This document shows positions 1-7,589 of a DNA stretch of 27,533 nucleotides, piece by piece. The position numbers were made by a program, and so were the translations under genes. The notes under the pieces were generated by a model, which saw only the letters and a program-made list of their open reading frames with translations, did not search any database and was not told the DNA's origin. Position 1 is the first letter of the stretch, and each line of letters begins with the position of its first letter. The stretch covers positions 1 to 27,533 of the forward strand of contig CANETG010000006.1 of assembly GCA_947440875.1 (NCBI GenBank), given 5' to 3'. This stretch comes from Bacteriovoracaceae bacterium (GTDB lineage Bacteria; Bdellovibrionota; Bacteriovoracia; Bacteriovoracales; Bacteriovoracaceae).

Positions 1-478
1 ACGATAGCTTGATCCACCTATAGGGAAGCGCAAAAAACCAGCGAGCAATCAATACTCCCGGAAGATGATTCGAATCGAGGGTGAAAAAGTAGACTGCTGG
101 TTTCCCGTTGATCATCACATAGGTCCGAAGATTAAGTTCCAGGAGACGAGAAAGCCCTGGGACAGGGGGAAGAAAGGGAAACCGGATCTTACTCATCACA
201 AAGGGAACGATACTGACGACCGCCTCATCGTGAAAAAGATCGAGGGGAAAGGGAACTTTTTTTTGGAGTTCAATCGGATCCACTTTGTAGTGAAGGAAGG
301 CCACATCAAGCCACCGTTGAGAAATGACCCAGCCTTTCTCCTGAAAATTCAAAGCTCCGAAATAGAAAACGACAAAAAGCGCAGGAAGGACCCAGCTAAT
401 CCCAAAAGAGAAGGGAGCGAGCACGAGGAAACCAAGTGCCGCCGATTGAGCGATCGTATCTCGTGGAGTTCTACCCAT
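1..478 (-). CDS. DUF2071 (YqjF-like) protein, partial, C-terminus outside window
   Basis: Reading the minus strand from an ATG at 478 gives an uninterrupted frame of 159 codons that runs off the left edge. After a hydrophobic N-terminal stretch (about residues 15-43, one or two membrane segments) it has the DUF2071/YqjF pattern: a WLDVAFLHYKV block, a VVSIVPFVM block, then ELNLRTYVMINGKPAVYFF, and a LPYRW block near the edge. The molecular role of this family is not known. The start overlaps the stop of the upstream DoxX-like gene by 8 nt (471-478), so the two are probably translationally coupled. The hydrophobic N-terminus is unusual, because YqjF-like proteins usually begin near the WLDV-type block. 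A rightward frame at 65-553 over the same DNA is a highly charged shadow and was not called. Confidence 0.75.
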   Translation of the reverse strand, partial: MGRTPRDTIAQSAALGFLVLAPFSFGISWVLPALFVVFYFGALNFQEKGWVISQRWLDVAFLHYKVDPIELQKKVPFPLDLFHDEAVVSIVPFVMSKIRFPFLPPVPGLSRLLELNLRTYVMINGKPAVYFFTLDSNHLPGVLIARWFFALPYRWIKLS

Positions 479-806
479 TCGATCCAAGATAAATCAATGC
501 GGAAAGGGCAAAGAGAGTCATCGAAGGCAGCATCTTTGGCAACGGATTTTTGACTTTCACGTGAGTCAAGAGAGCGGCGAACATGAGGACCATGATACCA
601 ACCGCCCCGAGTTTCACGAAAAAGACGTCTTCACGCATGATCATGACGACGCAAGTGATTTTCGTAATCCCAACGAGATCTCGTAACCATTCAGGGTAGT
701 GGTAAGACTTGAATTCAGCGACGATGTTATGATATCTCACGACCCAAACGAAAAGGACCGATGAAAAGACAAGGATCTTCGCCAATTCAATCAAATTCAT
801 ACTCAT
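471..806 (-). CDS. DoxX-like small integral membrane protein (paralogue A)
   Basis: This is a 111-residue, four-helix hydrophobic protein with the size and layout of DoxX-like small membrane proteins; the substrate is unknown. It resembles the divergent neighbour at 870: both have an AEF-x2-Y motif after helix 1 and a K-[ND]-P-L-x3-[LV]-P motif before the last helix, so they are probably old paralogues. The start at 806 follows an AGGAG ribosome site 7 nt upstream; a second ATG at 800 is possible. It is the first gene of a leftward pair with the DUF2071 gene. Family assignment is from architecture and moderate motif likeness only. Confidence 0.7.
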   Translation of the reverse strand: MSMNLIELAKILVFSSVLFVWVVRYHNIVAEFKSYHYPEWLRDLVGITKITCVVMIMREDVFFVKLGAVGIMVLMFAALLTHVKVKNPLPKMLPSMTLFALSALIYLGSNG

Positions 807-827
807 TCTAAGTCTCCTGGTTCATGC

Positions 828-842
828 TTTATATAATGTTCT
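828..842 (+). promoter_or_regulatory. Possible -10 element in the divergent DoxX spacer
   Basis: A perfect TATAAT lies at 832-837 in the 63-nt space between the divergent DoxX-like genes. No convincing -35 hexamer sits 16-18 nt upstream, so it may be a weak or activator-dependent promoter for the rightward gene, or chance in an AT-rich spacer. Confidence 0.3.
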
Positions 843-869
843 CGCAGTTTCATTATGATAAAGTGAAGC

Positions 870-1196
870 ATGCAAGTCATCCTGATTTTTATTTCGGCCC
901 TGGCGTTTATCTTTTACGGACTTCTCTGCCTACTCACGGATCACATGAAGGCCGAATTCAGTCGTTACCGCCTGTCTCAGTTCCGGAAACTCACCGGTGC
1001 ACTTGAGCTTCTCGGAGGTACGGGACTTTTTGTTGGGACTTACTACACTCCTCTTCTTTACCTGAGTGCGGCTGGTCTTTCACTCCTCATGTTCCTCGGA
1101 GTCCTCGTTCGCCTGAAGACGAAGGATCCTCTGTTCGAAATTGTTCCGGCGTTTTTTTTAATGTTAATCAATCTGAAGATTCTTTTCTCAATCTAG
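870..1196 (+). CDS. DoxX-like small integral membrane protein (paralogue B)
   Basis: This 108-residue protein has four predicted membrane helices (about 3-22, 43-60, 63-82 and 88-107) and resembles the leftward DoxX-like protein across the 63-nt divergent spacer. Shared blocks are AEF-x2-Y-R and LMF-x3-L followed by K-[DN]-P-L. No good Shine-Dalgarno site precedes the ATG (AAGTGAAGC only). A -10-like TATGAT at 854-859 puts a transcription start close to the start codon, so the message may be nearly leaderless. Function is unknown; DoxX-like proteins are usually linked to redox or membrane stress roles, which is not shown here. Confidence 0.7.
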   Translation: MQVILIFISALAFIFYGLLCLLTDHMKAEFSRYRLSQFRKLTGALELLGGTGLFVGTYYTPLLYLSAAGLSLLMFLGVLVRLKTKDPLFEIVPAFFLMLINLKILFSI

Positions 1197-1488
1197 AGAG
1201 GTTGCCAGAATTCCCGACAATTTCACTTTACCGCAAATTGGTGTTCAACTCTTTATCCTCGTCCATCATTTTTCCGAATGGGTTTTAAATGGATTTTTTC
1301 AAACTCGTCAGATCTGATAAGAAATTTGACAGTCGGTGGATGACACATAAAAAATCATCCTTGCTATCGCAAGTGGCGCCAACAAATATGCCCTGAAGCC
1401 GTTTGATGAGTAAACTTAGTCAAAACAGGAACAGAAGCTTGAGATTTTCCTCAAGAACTCGACCGTGATCTATAATTATTACTAAACG
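1197..1488. other. Gene-free spacer with several short dyads
   Basis: No reading frame in this 292-nt stretch looks coding. It holds a TTGACA at 1326-1331 without a good -10 partner, a GGATGA...TCATCC dyad (about 1338-1360), a CTTGC-TATC-GCAAG hairpin just after it, and a CTTGAG...CTCAAG dyad near 1438-1455. None is followed by a U-run, so none is a clear terminator. A TATAAT at 1471-1476 belongs to the next gene. The dyads could belong to a small RNA or an operator, but nothing matches a known riboswitch that I can recognise. Confidence 0.4.
1471..1476 (+). promoter_or_regulatory. Candidate -10 hexamer for the DUF2237 gene
   Basis: A perfect TATAAT ends 12 nt before the ATG at 1489, which would give a 5' leader of only about 6 nt with no ribosome site. 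No clear -35 is seen at normal spacing, so the call rests on the hexamer and its position. Confidence 0.4.
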
Positions 1489-1902
1489 ATGAAACTACTA
1501 TTTTTATTACTTTTTTCTGAGGTCGCCATCGCGCAGAATATGTCTATTCCATCAAAAAATGTTTTAGGAACTCCACTCAAAAAATGTTGTGACTCTCCCA
1601 AGACGGGTTTTTTCCGAGATGGGTTTTGTCATACTGGTCCTCAGGATCATGGCACTCACGTGACTTGTGCTACGGTGACTCAAGAGTTTTTAGAGTTCAC
1701 CAAGACCAAAGGCAATGATCTCATGACACCAAGACCTGACTTTAATTTCCCGGGACTAAAACCCGGAGACAAATGGTGCTTGTGCGCTCTTCGCTACTTG
1801 GAGGCGAAGAATGCCGGAGTGTTGCTAAAACTTGATCTCGAAGCGACTCATGAAAAAATGCTCGAGTACGCTCCCCTGACTGATCTGAAGCGGGCACCGT
1901 GA
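1489..1902 (+). CDS. Secreted DUF2237 family protein
   Basis: The 137-residue protein carries a full DUF2237 domain from about residue 24: NVLGTPLKKCC, GFFRDGFCHTGP, a DHGTHVTCA block, GNDLMTPRPDFNFPGLKPGD, KWCLCALR and LEATHEKMLEYAPL. These match the family from end to end, including the CC pair and the C-x-C. The family function is unknown. The first 16 residues (Lys then a Leu/Phe-rich core ending in IAQ) look like a Sec signal peptide, which I do not associate with this normally leaderless family, so export is inferred. No Shine-Dalgarno site precedes the start. The stop overlaps the GTG of the next gene by 4 nt. Confidence 0.85.
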   Translation: MKLLFLLLFSEVAIAQNMSIPSKNVLGTPLKKCCDSPKTGFFRDGFCHTGPQDHGTHVTCATVTQEFLEFTKTKGNDLMTPRPDFNFPGLKPGDKWCLCALRYLEAKNAGVLLKLDLEATHEKMLEYAPLTDLKRAP

Positions 1903-2348
1903 ATCAGGAAACCAAGCCTCCACAAGGTTTTGTGATTTTTGATGTGGAACGAGAATTCACTTACCCGGAGGGAAAACTGACCTCCGCCTGGAAAAGACTT
2001 CAGCGTCGTGAAACGTTCACGAAGGGTCAAATTTTTCCTTATCAAGTGGAGTTCGTCGCAAGTTCTCAAGAAGGCGAGTTTTTGCCAGGAGAATTGAACA
2101 TTCACCACGGACCACTCTTAAGTGTTCATGGCAGAATTGGAAGAGTGGAAGAAAATTACCGCGGGTTAGATTACTTCTATGGCTCTTATGTCATCAGTTT
2201 CAGATTGGTCAGACCCGTTGAGCTAGAGTTTTTCAGGGAGGGCAATAAACTTAAACTGAAACTCCGCTCGTATGTGAAGCCTTGGTTTATTCCCTTCTGG
2301 CGCTTCGGCAATTTTCTCCTTTGGTCGAGTTTTAGATTCTCTCTCTAA
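1899..2348 (+). CDS. Hypothetical protein, beta-rich, GTG start
   Basis: I do not recognise this 149-residue protein. It starts at a GTG inside the stop of the DUF2237 gene (GTGA overlap), so the two are likely coupled. It has no signal peptide. The middle is rich in alternating beta-like segments, with a blank-verse motif of R-G-L-D-Y-F-Y-G-S-Y near residue 88, and the C-terminus is aromatic (WF-x4-WRFGNFLLW). A SRPBCC/START-like lipid-binding fold is possible from this pattern, but that is a guess. The opposite-strand frame at 1848-2108 is a shadow. Confidence 0.7.
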   Translation: MNQETKPPQGFVIFDVEREFTYPEGKLTSAWKRLQRRETFTKGQIFPYQVEFVASSQEGEFLPGELNIHHGPLLSVHGRIGRVEENYRGLDYFYGSYVISFRLVRPVELEFFREGNKLKLKLRSYVKPWFIPFWRFGNFLLWSSFRFSL

Positions 2349-2368
2349 ACTTTCAATGTTTGTCTAAT

Positions 2369-2403
2369 TTGAGATCGCAATGAGTTTGAGTATAATAGAA
2401 ATA
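2369..2403 (+). promoter_or_regulatory. Sigma70-type promoter giving a leaderless transcript
   Basis: TTGAGA (2369-2374) and TATAAT (2391-2396) are separated by 16 nt, which is 11 of 12 consensus bases. The TATAAT ends only 6 nt before the ATG at 2403, so the expected transcription start falls on or next to the A of the start codon. There is no Shine-Dalgarno site. This fits a leaderless mRNA for the secreted Cys-rich protein. Confidence 0.65.
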
Positions 2404-2750
2404 TGAAAATACTTTTTTTGCTTTTGTTTTTCCTCTCTTCTCTCACAGCTGTCGCAGCTTCTGAATCATGCTCGATAGATTACCTCGAATTCTGTGAACG
2501 CCAGGATCCGCGCATTCCGAACATGTGTCCTCAAATTCTAGGCCAGCATTTGAAAAGCACCTGTGTCGTACCGGTGAGTCAAGAAAAAGCCATTCAAAAA
2601 AGCTGTGCTAAAGAGCTGAAAGAAATTTGCCGAGTGTCGGCCGGGGAAGATTTTATCGGTCAGTACATCTGCCTGACGAATCCTGAAAAATGGGAACAGT
2701 TTAATAGTGCGTGCTTGAAGTCACTCGTGAAAGACAATCCTCATCACTAA
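2403..2750 (+). CDS. Secreted Cys-rich protein, two GLG1-like four-Cys repeats
   Basis: This 115-residue protein has a strong signal peptide (residues 1-19, core of Leu/Phe, cleavage near AVA-AS). The mature part holds two similar units of four cysteines: C-x7-C-x10-C-x11-C (about residues 23-54), then C-x7-C-x13-C-x14-C (about 68-104). The helix-like spacing resembles the Cys-rich GLG1 repeat seen in some small bacterial exported proteins. Two disulfides per unit in the periplasm or outside are inferred. The function is not known. Its last 8 nt overlap the next gene. Confidence 0.75.
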   Translation: MKILFLLLFFLSSLTAVAASESCSIDYLEFCERQDPRIPNMCPQILGQHLKSTCVVPVSQEKAIQKSCAKELKEICRVSAGEDFIGQYICLTNPEKWEQFNSACLKSLVKDNPHH

Positions 2751-3129
2751 GAAAGACCGCTCTGAGCATCCGGATAAAATCTGTGCGTCCTGTGGACGTC
2801 CGATGGAGTGGCGGAAGGCCTGGGAAAAAAACTGGGAATCAATTCGGTACTGCTCGGACTCTTGCCGCAGAGACAAGTTCGATAAAAAATCTATTCATGT
2901 TCGTGAAGCTATTCTTTCGATGACAAAGAAAGCTGGGATTTCGAAACCTGTTGCCGCCTCAGATGTGGCCCAATCACTCTGGCCTAGTGAATGGGAAAGT
3001 CGACTAGAGGAAGTGCGAAGAGTGGCGCGTCTGCTTCACGAGGAGAAGCTCATCACGATTCTTCAACAGGGTAAACCCATCACCGATCTTAACTTCAAAG
3101 GGCCAGTGCATTTTGTCTCAAAAGCTTAG
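2743..3129 (+). CDS. DUF2256-DUF3253 fusion protein, apparent ATC start
   Basis: The N-terminal domain is a DUF2256 zinc-ribbon: KICASCGRP, then W-R-K-x-W-E-x2-W and YCSDSCR, giving two C-x2-C / C-x3-C ligand pairs. The C-terminal part (about residues 50-128) is DUF3253: VREAIL, a SDVAQSLWPSEW block, VRRVARLLHEEKLI and a KGPVHF end. The first standard start in this frame, ATG at 2803, would cut off the first Cys pair. Upstream the frame is open back to a TGA at 2728-2730, with no ATG, GTG or TTG. The best start is ATC at 2743, giving I-T-K-K-D-R-S-E-H-P-D-K before the Cys pair and an 8-nt overlap with the previous stop. ATC at 2737 is also possible. Function of both domains is unknown. Confidence 0.75.
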   Translation: MTKKDRSEHPDKICASCGRPMEWRKAWEKNWESIRYCSDSCRRDKFDKKSIHVREAILSMTKKAGISKPVAASDVAQSLWPSEWESRLEEVRRVARLLHEEKLITILQQGKPITDLNFKGPVHFVSKA

Positions 3130-3234
3130 GAATAGATCAATTGCCCGATCTTTTGCGAGATCCATTTGTCCTAACACTATATCCTTGGCCCACAAACTTG
3201 ATCGGTAATGTGAAGAAAGCAGCGGTTTGTCTGT

Positions 3235-6200
3235 TTAATCTTTTGTTTTATGAAAATGGAGATACACGGAAGGGAAAAGTATCAGGGTTAAAATTGTAGA
3301 GAAGAGAATTCCTCCTATCACGACGGTGGCAAGCGGTTTTTGAACTTCTGATCCTAGCCCCGTATTGATTGCCATCGGAATGAATCCAATTGACGCCACT
3401 AATGCGGTCATGATGACCGGTCTAAAACGAGAGAGCGTTCCCTCGAGGATGATGTCACGAAGACTTTTTCCGGGTGAGGAGTGTTTTAGCTGATTAAAAA
3501 CTGTCAGAAGGACGATTCCGTTCAGGAGCGCAATCCCGATAAGAGCAATGAACCCAACCGCAGCCGAAAGACTAAGGTGAATGTCTCTCAGATAAAGAGC
3601 AAAGACTCCACCAAACGCCGCAAACGGAACACATAAAAAAATGATGAGCGCATCCTTGAAAGAAGAAAACTCTCTCCAGAGGATGAAGATAATGAGGAAA
3701 AGAGTGAGTGGAATAATAAGAAGAAGCCTCGCTTTAGCTCTTTCCAGATTATGAAACTGTCCACCGAGTGTCAGTTCATGATTTTCTTTCACTGGATTTT
3801 TCGCGACGATGGTTTTTATGTCACCCACGAAACTCATCGTATCGCGATCGGAAATATTCAGCGAAAGGGCAGCGTAGCGCTGACCCCAGTTGCGGGCGAT
3901 GGTGGTCACTTGATCAATGAGTTCGACATGGGCAATCTGATCCAGTGGGATCGATCCACCATCCGGAAGTCCGACCGGGAGAGACTTAATCCCGGCGAGA
4001 TTATCCCTTCTTTGTTCAGAGAGATGCATGATGATCGGAAACTTTTTAGTCCCCTGGATCCACTGACCCATTTTCGCACCCTGCATGAAGCTTACGATCG
4101 TCTGGTTAAACTCATCGAGGGATAGTCCAAGTTTGGCGAGCTCTGAAAATTTCGGTCTGATGTCGATCACCTTACTCTTCCTGAGAGCAGTGAGTGGATC
4201 CATCTCCGCCCCTTCAAGTCCCGGAACATCTTTCATCTTTTCGGCGAAGCCGTCGATCACTTCCACCATGTAGCCAAGATCTGTGCCTTTGATTTTTAGC
4301 GAGACGTCCGCTCTTGATCCTTCAAGCATTTCATTAAATCTCATCTCAATCGGCTGAGTCGAACTAATCTCCTGGGCAAATCCCAATGATTCAATTTCTT
4401 TTTTCACTTTCTGAAAAACTTGTTCTTTCGATTTCACCGTCCAGAGATCTCGGTCCTTCTTCAAAATAATAAATGTGTCGGCCAGGTGGACTCCCATAGG
4501 ATCCGTCGCCGATTCTGGTGTTCCCAACCGAGAAAAGACGAATTCCACCTCAGGAATCTTCTTAATTTTTTTTTCGACTTCTTCCTGCTCCCTGAGTGAT
4601 TCCGTTAACGAAATTTTCGAATCCCGAGTCAAATTGACAACCATGTCCCCTTCGTCGAGCTGAGGTATGAAGTCAGCTCCCAGTTGGAGGAACGTGATGG
4701 CGCTGATGAGGGCCAGTCCAATCCCCGCGGCCATTAAAAACTTCGGTCGATCAATAAATTTCATCAGGATCGGTCGGTAACCTTGTTTGAGTTTCCGGAA
4801 GACGAAAGTGTCATGATCGCCGTCCACCACGTGTTCGGGAATTTTCACAAATAGGGAAACGAGCACCGGGACTAAGAAAATCGTTAAAAGAAGTGACCAG
4901 CCAAGAGTCATGAGGACAGTGAAGGCCATCGGTCGGAACATTTTTCCTTCGACACCTTCGAGAAGAATGATTGGCAGGTAAACAAACATGATCATGAGAA
5001 GTCCAAAGACCACCGGTCTCATGACTTGTTTCGCTTTGACCCCCACGATCTGATCTTTGTTAAAATATTTTCTTTCTTCATCGGTCAAACTTGTAAAACT
5101 CGCAACGAGAGTTTCAACTAAGACCACAGAGCCATCGACAACCAGACCGAAATCAATTGCTCCCAGACTCATGAGATTTCCCGAAATTCCAAAAAACTGC
5201 ATTCCTAGTGTTGTTCCTAGCATAGAGAGAGGAATAATAACGGAAACAATAAGGGCCGCGCGGAGATGACCCAGAACGAGGAGAAGAATAATAATCACAA
5301 GGCCTGCCCCCTCGGCCAAACTCTTTACCACCGTTTTCAGAGTTGAGTTCACCAAAAATCCGCGGGAATAGAGTTCCGTGACAACAACATCTTCTGGGAC
5401 TGGAATCGATTTAATTACTTCTGAAACCACCTGACTAACTGTTCTCCCATTACCTCCGCTCATCATGAGGACAGTTCCCAAAATAGTTTCTTTTCCGTTA
5501 AAAGTCGCACTTCCGAATCGGGGAGCGGCATCAATGGAAACGGACGCGATATCTTTTAATAGTACTGGGGCCCCATTGTATTTTTGAGCAAGGCTAATGG
5601 ATTCAAAATCCGCAACACTCTCAAGCGATGTCGTCGCTTTAATAATGAGCGCCTGTTTATCGATTTCAACATTCCCTCCGCCGAAACTTTCTCCTAATCC
5701 CTGGAGCTTTTGCTGAACTTTATCGATCGTCAGTCCATACTGAATAAGGCTCTGAGGATTGATATTAATGTGGAGCTCTTTTTTTAATCCCCCGTTCGAG
5801 TCAATATCAGCGACGTCCTTCACTTTTCGAAGCTGTGGACGAATCTGGAAATCCTGAACTTCTCTTAGATAGAGCATCTGCTCTTTATGAGACTTTTGTA
5901 GATAAGGTGAGTCTTCTTTGAGGCCAAGGGAGTACATGTACACTTCACCCAGGCCTGTTGAAATCGGTCCGAGTTCGGGTTGCAGTCCTTGAGGGAGCTG
6001 CCCAGTCGCAGACTGAAGTTTTTCTGAAACCTGCTGCCTTGCCCAGAAAACATCGACACCGTCATTAAAGATGAGTGTCACCTGGGAAAGTCCGAATTTA
6101 GAAATTGAGCGCATATCATGGAGTTCAGGAATTCCCATCATTTCATACTCAATGGGCTGAGTGACAGTGAGTTCCACTTTTTCAGGATCGAGTCCGGAAG

Positions 6201-6369
6201 TTTTGGTGTTGATCACGACCTGAATATTGGTAATGTCTGGGACAGCATCCACTGTGAGGTCTGAGACTTTATAGATAGTCGCGATAAAAAAAAGAACCGT
6301 CAGAGTAATGACCCAGAATTTATGCTGAAGAGACCAATCGATCATTTTATCCAGTAAGGAACTTTTCAT
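3235..6369 (-). CDS. Heavy-metal efflux RND pump, CzcA/CusA family
   Basis: An inner-membrane proton-driven RND transporter of about 1044 residues, the usual length. It has an N-terminal helix, a large periplasmic loop, a first bundle of helices (about 350-540), a second periplasmic loop and a final bundle. Helix 4 carries D-F-G-x3-D-G-S-x3-V-E (D406, D412, E419 from the ATG), with the same spacing as the CzcA-type motif of Zn/Co/Ni pumps. Copper/silver pumps have a different helix-4 motif, so a divalent cation is more likely than Cu(I)/Ag(I). The ATG at 6369 is preferred: it overlaps the upstream stop as ATGA. A GTG at 6384 in the same frame is an alternative. No membrane-fusion subunit is next to it. 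Confidence 0.9.
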   Translation of the reverse strand: MKSSLLDKMIDWSLQHKFWVITLTVLFFIATIYKVSDLTVDAVPDITNIQVVINTKTSGLDPEKVELTVTQPIEYEMMGIPELHDMRSISKFGLSQVTLIFNDGVDVFWARQQVSEKLQSATGQLPQGLQPELGPISTGLGEVYMYSLGLKEDSPYLQKSHKEQMLYLREVQDFQIRPQLRKVKDVADIDSNGGLKKELHININPQSLIQYGLTIDKVQQKLQGLGESFGGGNVEIDKQALIIKATTSLESVADFESISLAQKYNGAPVLLKDIASVSIDAAPRFGSATFNGKETILGTVLMMSGGNGRTVSQVVSEVIKSIPVPEDVVVTELYSRGFLVNSTLKTVVKSLAEGAGLVIIILLLVLGHLRAALIVSVIIPLSMLGTTLGMQFFGISGNLMSLGAIDFGLVVDGSVVLVETLVASFTSLTDEERKYFNKDQIVGVKAKQVMRPVVFGLLMIMFVYLPIILLEGVEGKMFRPMAFTVLMTLGWSLLLTIFLVPVLVSLFVKIPEHVVDGDHDTFVFRKLKQGYRPILMKFIDRPKFLMAAGIGLALISAITFLQLGADFIPQLDEGDMVVNLTRDSKISLTESLREQEEVEKKIKKIPEVEFVFSRLGTPESATDPMGVHLADTFIILKKDRDLWTVKSKEQVFQKVKKEIESLGFAQEISSTQPIEMRFNEMLEGSRADVSLKIKGTDLGYMVEVIDGFAEKMKDVPGLEGAEMDPLTALRKSKVIDIRPKFSELAKLGLSLDEFNQTIVSFMQGAKMGQWIQGTKKFPIIMHLSEQRRDNLAGIKSLPVGLPDGGSIPLDQIAHVELIDQVTTIARNWGQRYAALSLNISDRDTMSFVGDIKTIVAKNPVKENHELTLGGQFHNLERAKARLLLIIPLTLFLIIFILWREFSSFKDALIIFLCVPFAAFGGVFALYLRDIHLSLSAAVGFIALIGIALLNGIVLLTVFNQLKHSSPGKSLRDIILEGTLSRFRPVIMTALVASIGFIPMAINTGLGSEVQKPLATVVIGGILFSTILTLILFPSVYLHFHKTKD

Positions 6370-7580
6370 ATTTTTTGTTCCCACTGAAAGTTTTCACCCT
6401 TCATGAGCTGCAAAGTACTCAGATTATCGAGATACCCGAGCCACGACAGAAAGACTTGATCGATCACTTCATGTGATTGAGTCTCAGCGAGGAGGAAAGT
6501 GTTCACGTCGAGGAGTCCCTGTCTAAAACCAGTTTCCGCTTCTTTAACCGCCTTTTCATTCTGTGTGATGTATTTTTTCGGAAATCTTTTGAGTTGTTTA
6601 ATGCTCAATTTCACTAACTCAATTTGCTTTTGCTGCTTCCGGAGGAGCTGTTTTTCTGTTTCTTCAAGTTTCTTCTGGTCTCTAATCTCACGCACCCTCG
6701 CCGCTTCTATCCGGCTTGATCCTGTATCCCACAGCGGAATATTGAGTCCGACGATGGCGTACGAGAATTGATTTTTAGGTTGAACATCTTCTACCCGGTA
6801 ACCGCCACCTAAAAATAAGTCAGGCCTTCTTTCTTTCGACGCCAGTTGAGAATCGATTTGCGCAATTTTCACTGAACTTCTCGCTTCTGCAACTTCAATA
6901 CTTTTACTCGTGTCAAGCGAGCGGTCATCCACGAAGCGATAACGATCTGGGAGAGCGAAAGGTATCTCCGAATCAGCTAAACTTTTTCCCAGCCAGAATT
7001 CGAGATCACTTTTGGCGGTCCCATAGTCATGCTGTTTTATGTCCTGTTGTTTTTCGAGCTGATGAAGCATGCTTGTGACGATGGAAAGTTCTACTCTCTG
7101 TTTGATCGTCACTCTGGGTCTGGTCTCGAGGTATCTCTTGACGAGTGAAATCCTTTTGGTTCTTTCTACTCCGTGTTTCAAGAGCTCGCTCGTGACATAG
7201 ACTTTCCATGTGGCCAGGATAGCCTGATGCGAGATCCAACTCTTAAAAAACTCCGTTTGCTTTTTATGATTCTCTACCGCGAGGAGTGTCATTTCTTTCC
7301 GTAAAGAAAACTTATCTGATAAGGGCACGGACTGTGAGAAACTGACTTCAGCGGTGGCACCTGTCATGCTTCCTGATTTCAGAGTTCCGAATTGCCCCAT
7401 GAGTTGGGGGTTTTGCCAGCGGCCCCTCTGAGACGCTTCACTTTGAAGAGCTCGCCCTTCCATCTCCTTGGCATTCAAAGAAGATGATCTCTCAATAGCT
7501 ATTTGAGAAATTTCAGTAAGTCCCATTGAATAACTCTTAAGAGTGAACGTTATGACGAAGAAAAGAAAAATTAATTTCAT
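6366..7580 (-). CDS. TolC-family outer-membrane efflux protein
   Basis: This 404-residue protein has a signal peptide (residues 1-18) and two long helical repeats, as expected for a TolC/CusC-type outer-membrane channel. Family-like segments are the early GRWQNPQL, the VPLSDKFSLR turn before the first long helix, the A-x2-RPDLFLGGGY strand and NIPLWDTGSSRIEAAR before the second helix pair. It is coupled to the RND gene by an ATGA overlap and preceded by AAAGG, 6 nt before the ATG. The pair most likely forms the outer and inner parts of one metal efflux machine. Confidence 0.88.
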   Translation of the reverse strand: MKLIFLFFVITFTLKSYSMGLTEISQIAIERSSSLNAKEMEGRALQSEASQRGRWQNPQLMGQFGTLKSGSMTGATAEVSFSQSVPLSDKFSLRKEMTLLAVENHKKQTEFFKSWISHQAILATWKVYVTSELLKHGVERTKRISLVKRYLETRPRVTIKQRVELSIVTSMLHQLEKQQDIKQHDYGTAKSDLEFWLGKSLADSEIPFALPDRYRFVDDRSLDTSKSIEVAEARSSVKIAQIDSQLASKERRPDLFLGGGYRVEDVQPKNQFSYAIVGLNIPLWDTGSSRIEAARVREIRDQKKLEETEKQLLRKQQKQIELVKLSIKQLKRFPKKYITQNEKAVKEAETGFRQGLLDVNTFLLAETQSHEVIDQVFLSWLGYLDNLSTLQLMKGENFQWEQKI

Positions 7581-7589
7581 AATCTGCCT

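Noticed and set aside
65..553. Rightward 162-residue frame at the left edge
   Set aside because: Very basic with no family likeness; the minus strand codes for the DUF2071 protein over the same DNA.
1395..1432. Hammerhead-like TTGATGAG core or riboswitch before 1489
   Set aside because: The core has a wrong base (T for C), no stem II is formed, and no GAAA partner in the right place. The likely promoter of the next gene lies downstream of it.
3130..3234. Terminator between the DUF3253 and RND genes
   Set aside because: Only a weak GATCT...AGATC dyad without a U-run was found between these convergent genes.
3235..6369. Copper/silver pump CusA
   Set aside because: Helix 4 has the D-F-G-x3-D-G-x4-V-E pattern of Zn/Co/Ni pumps rather than the Cu/Ag pattern.
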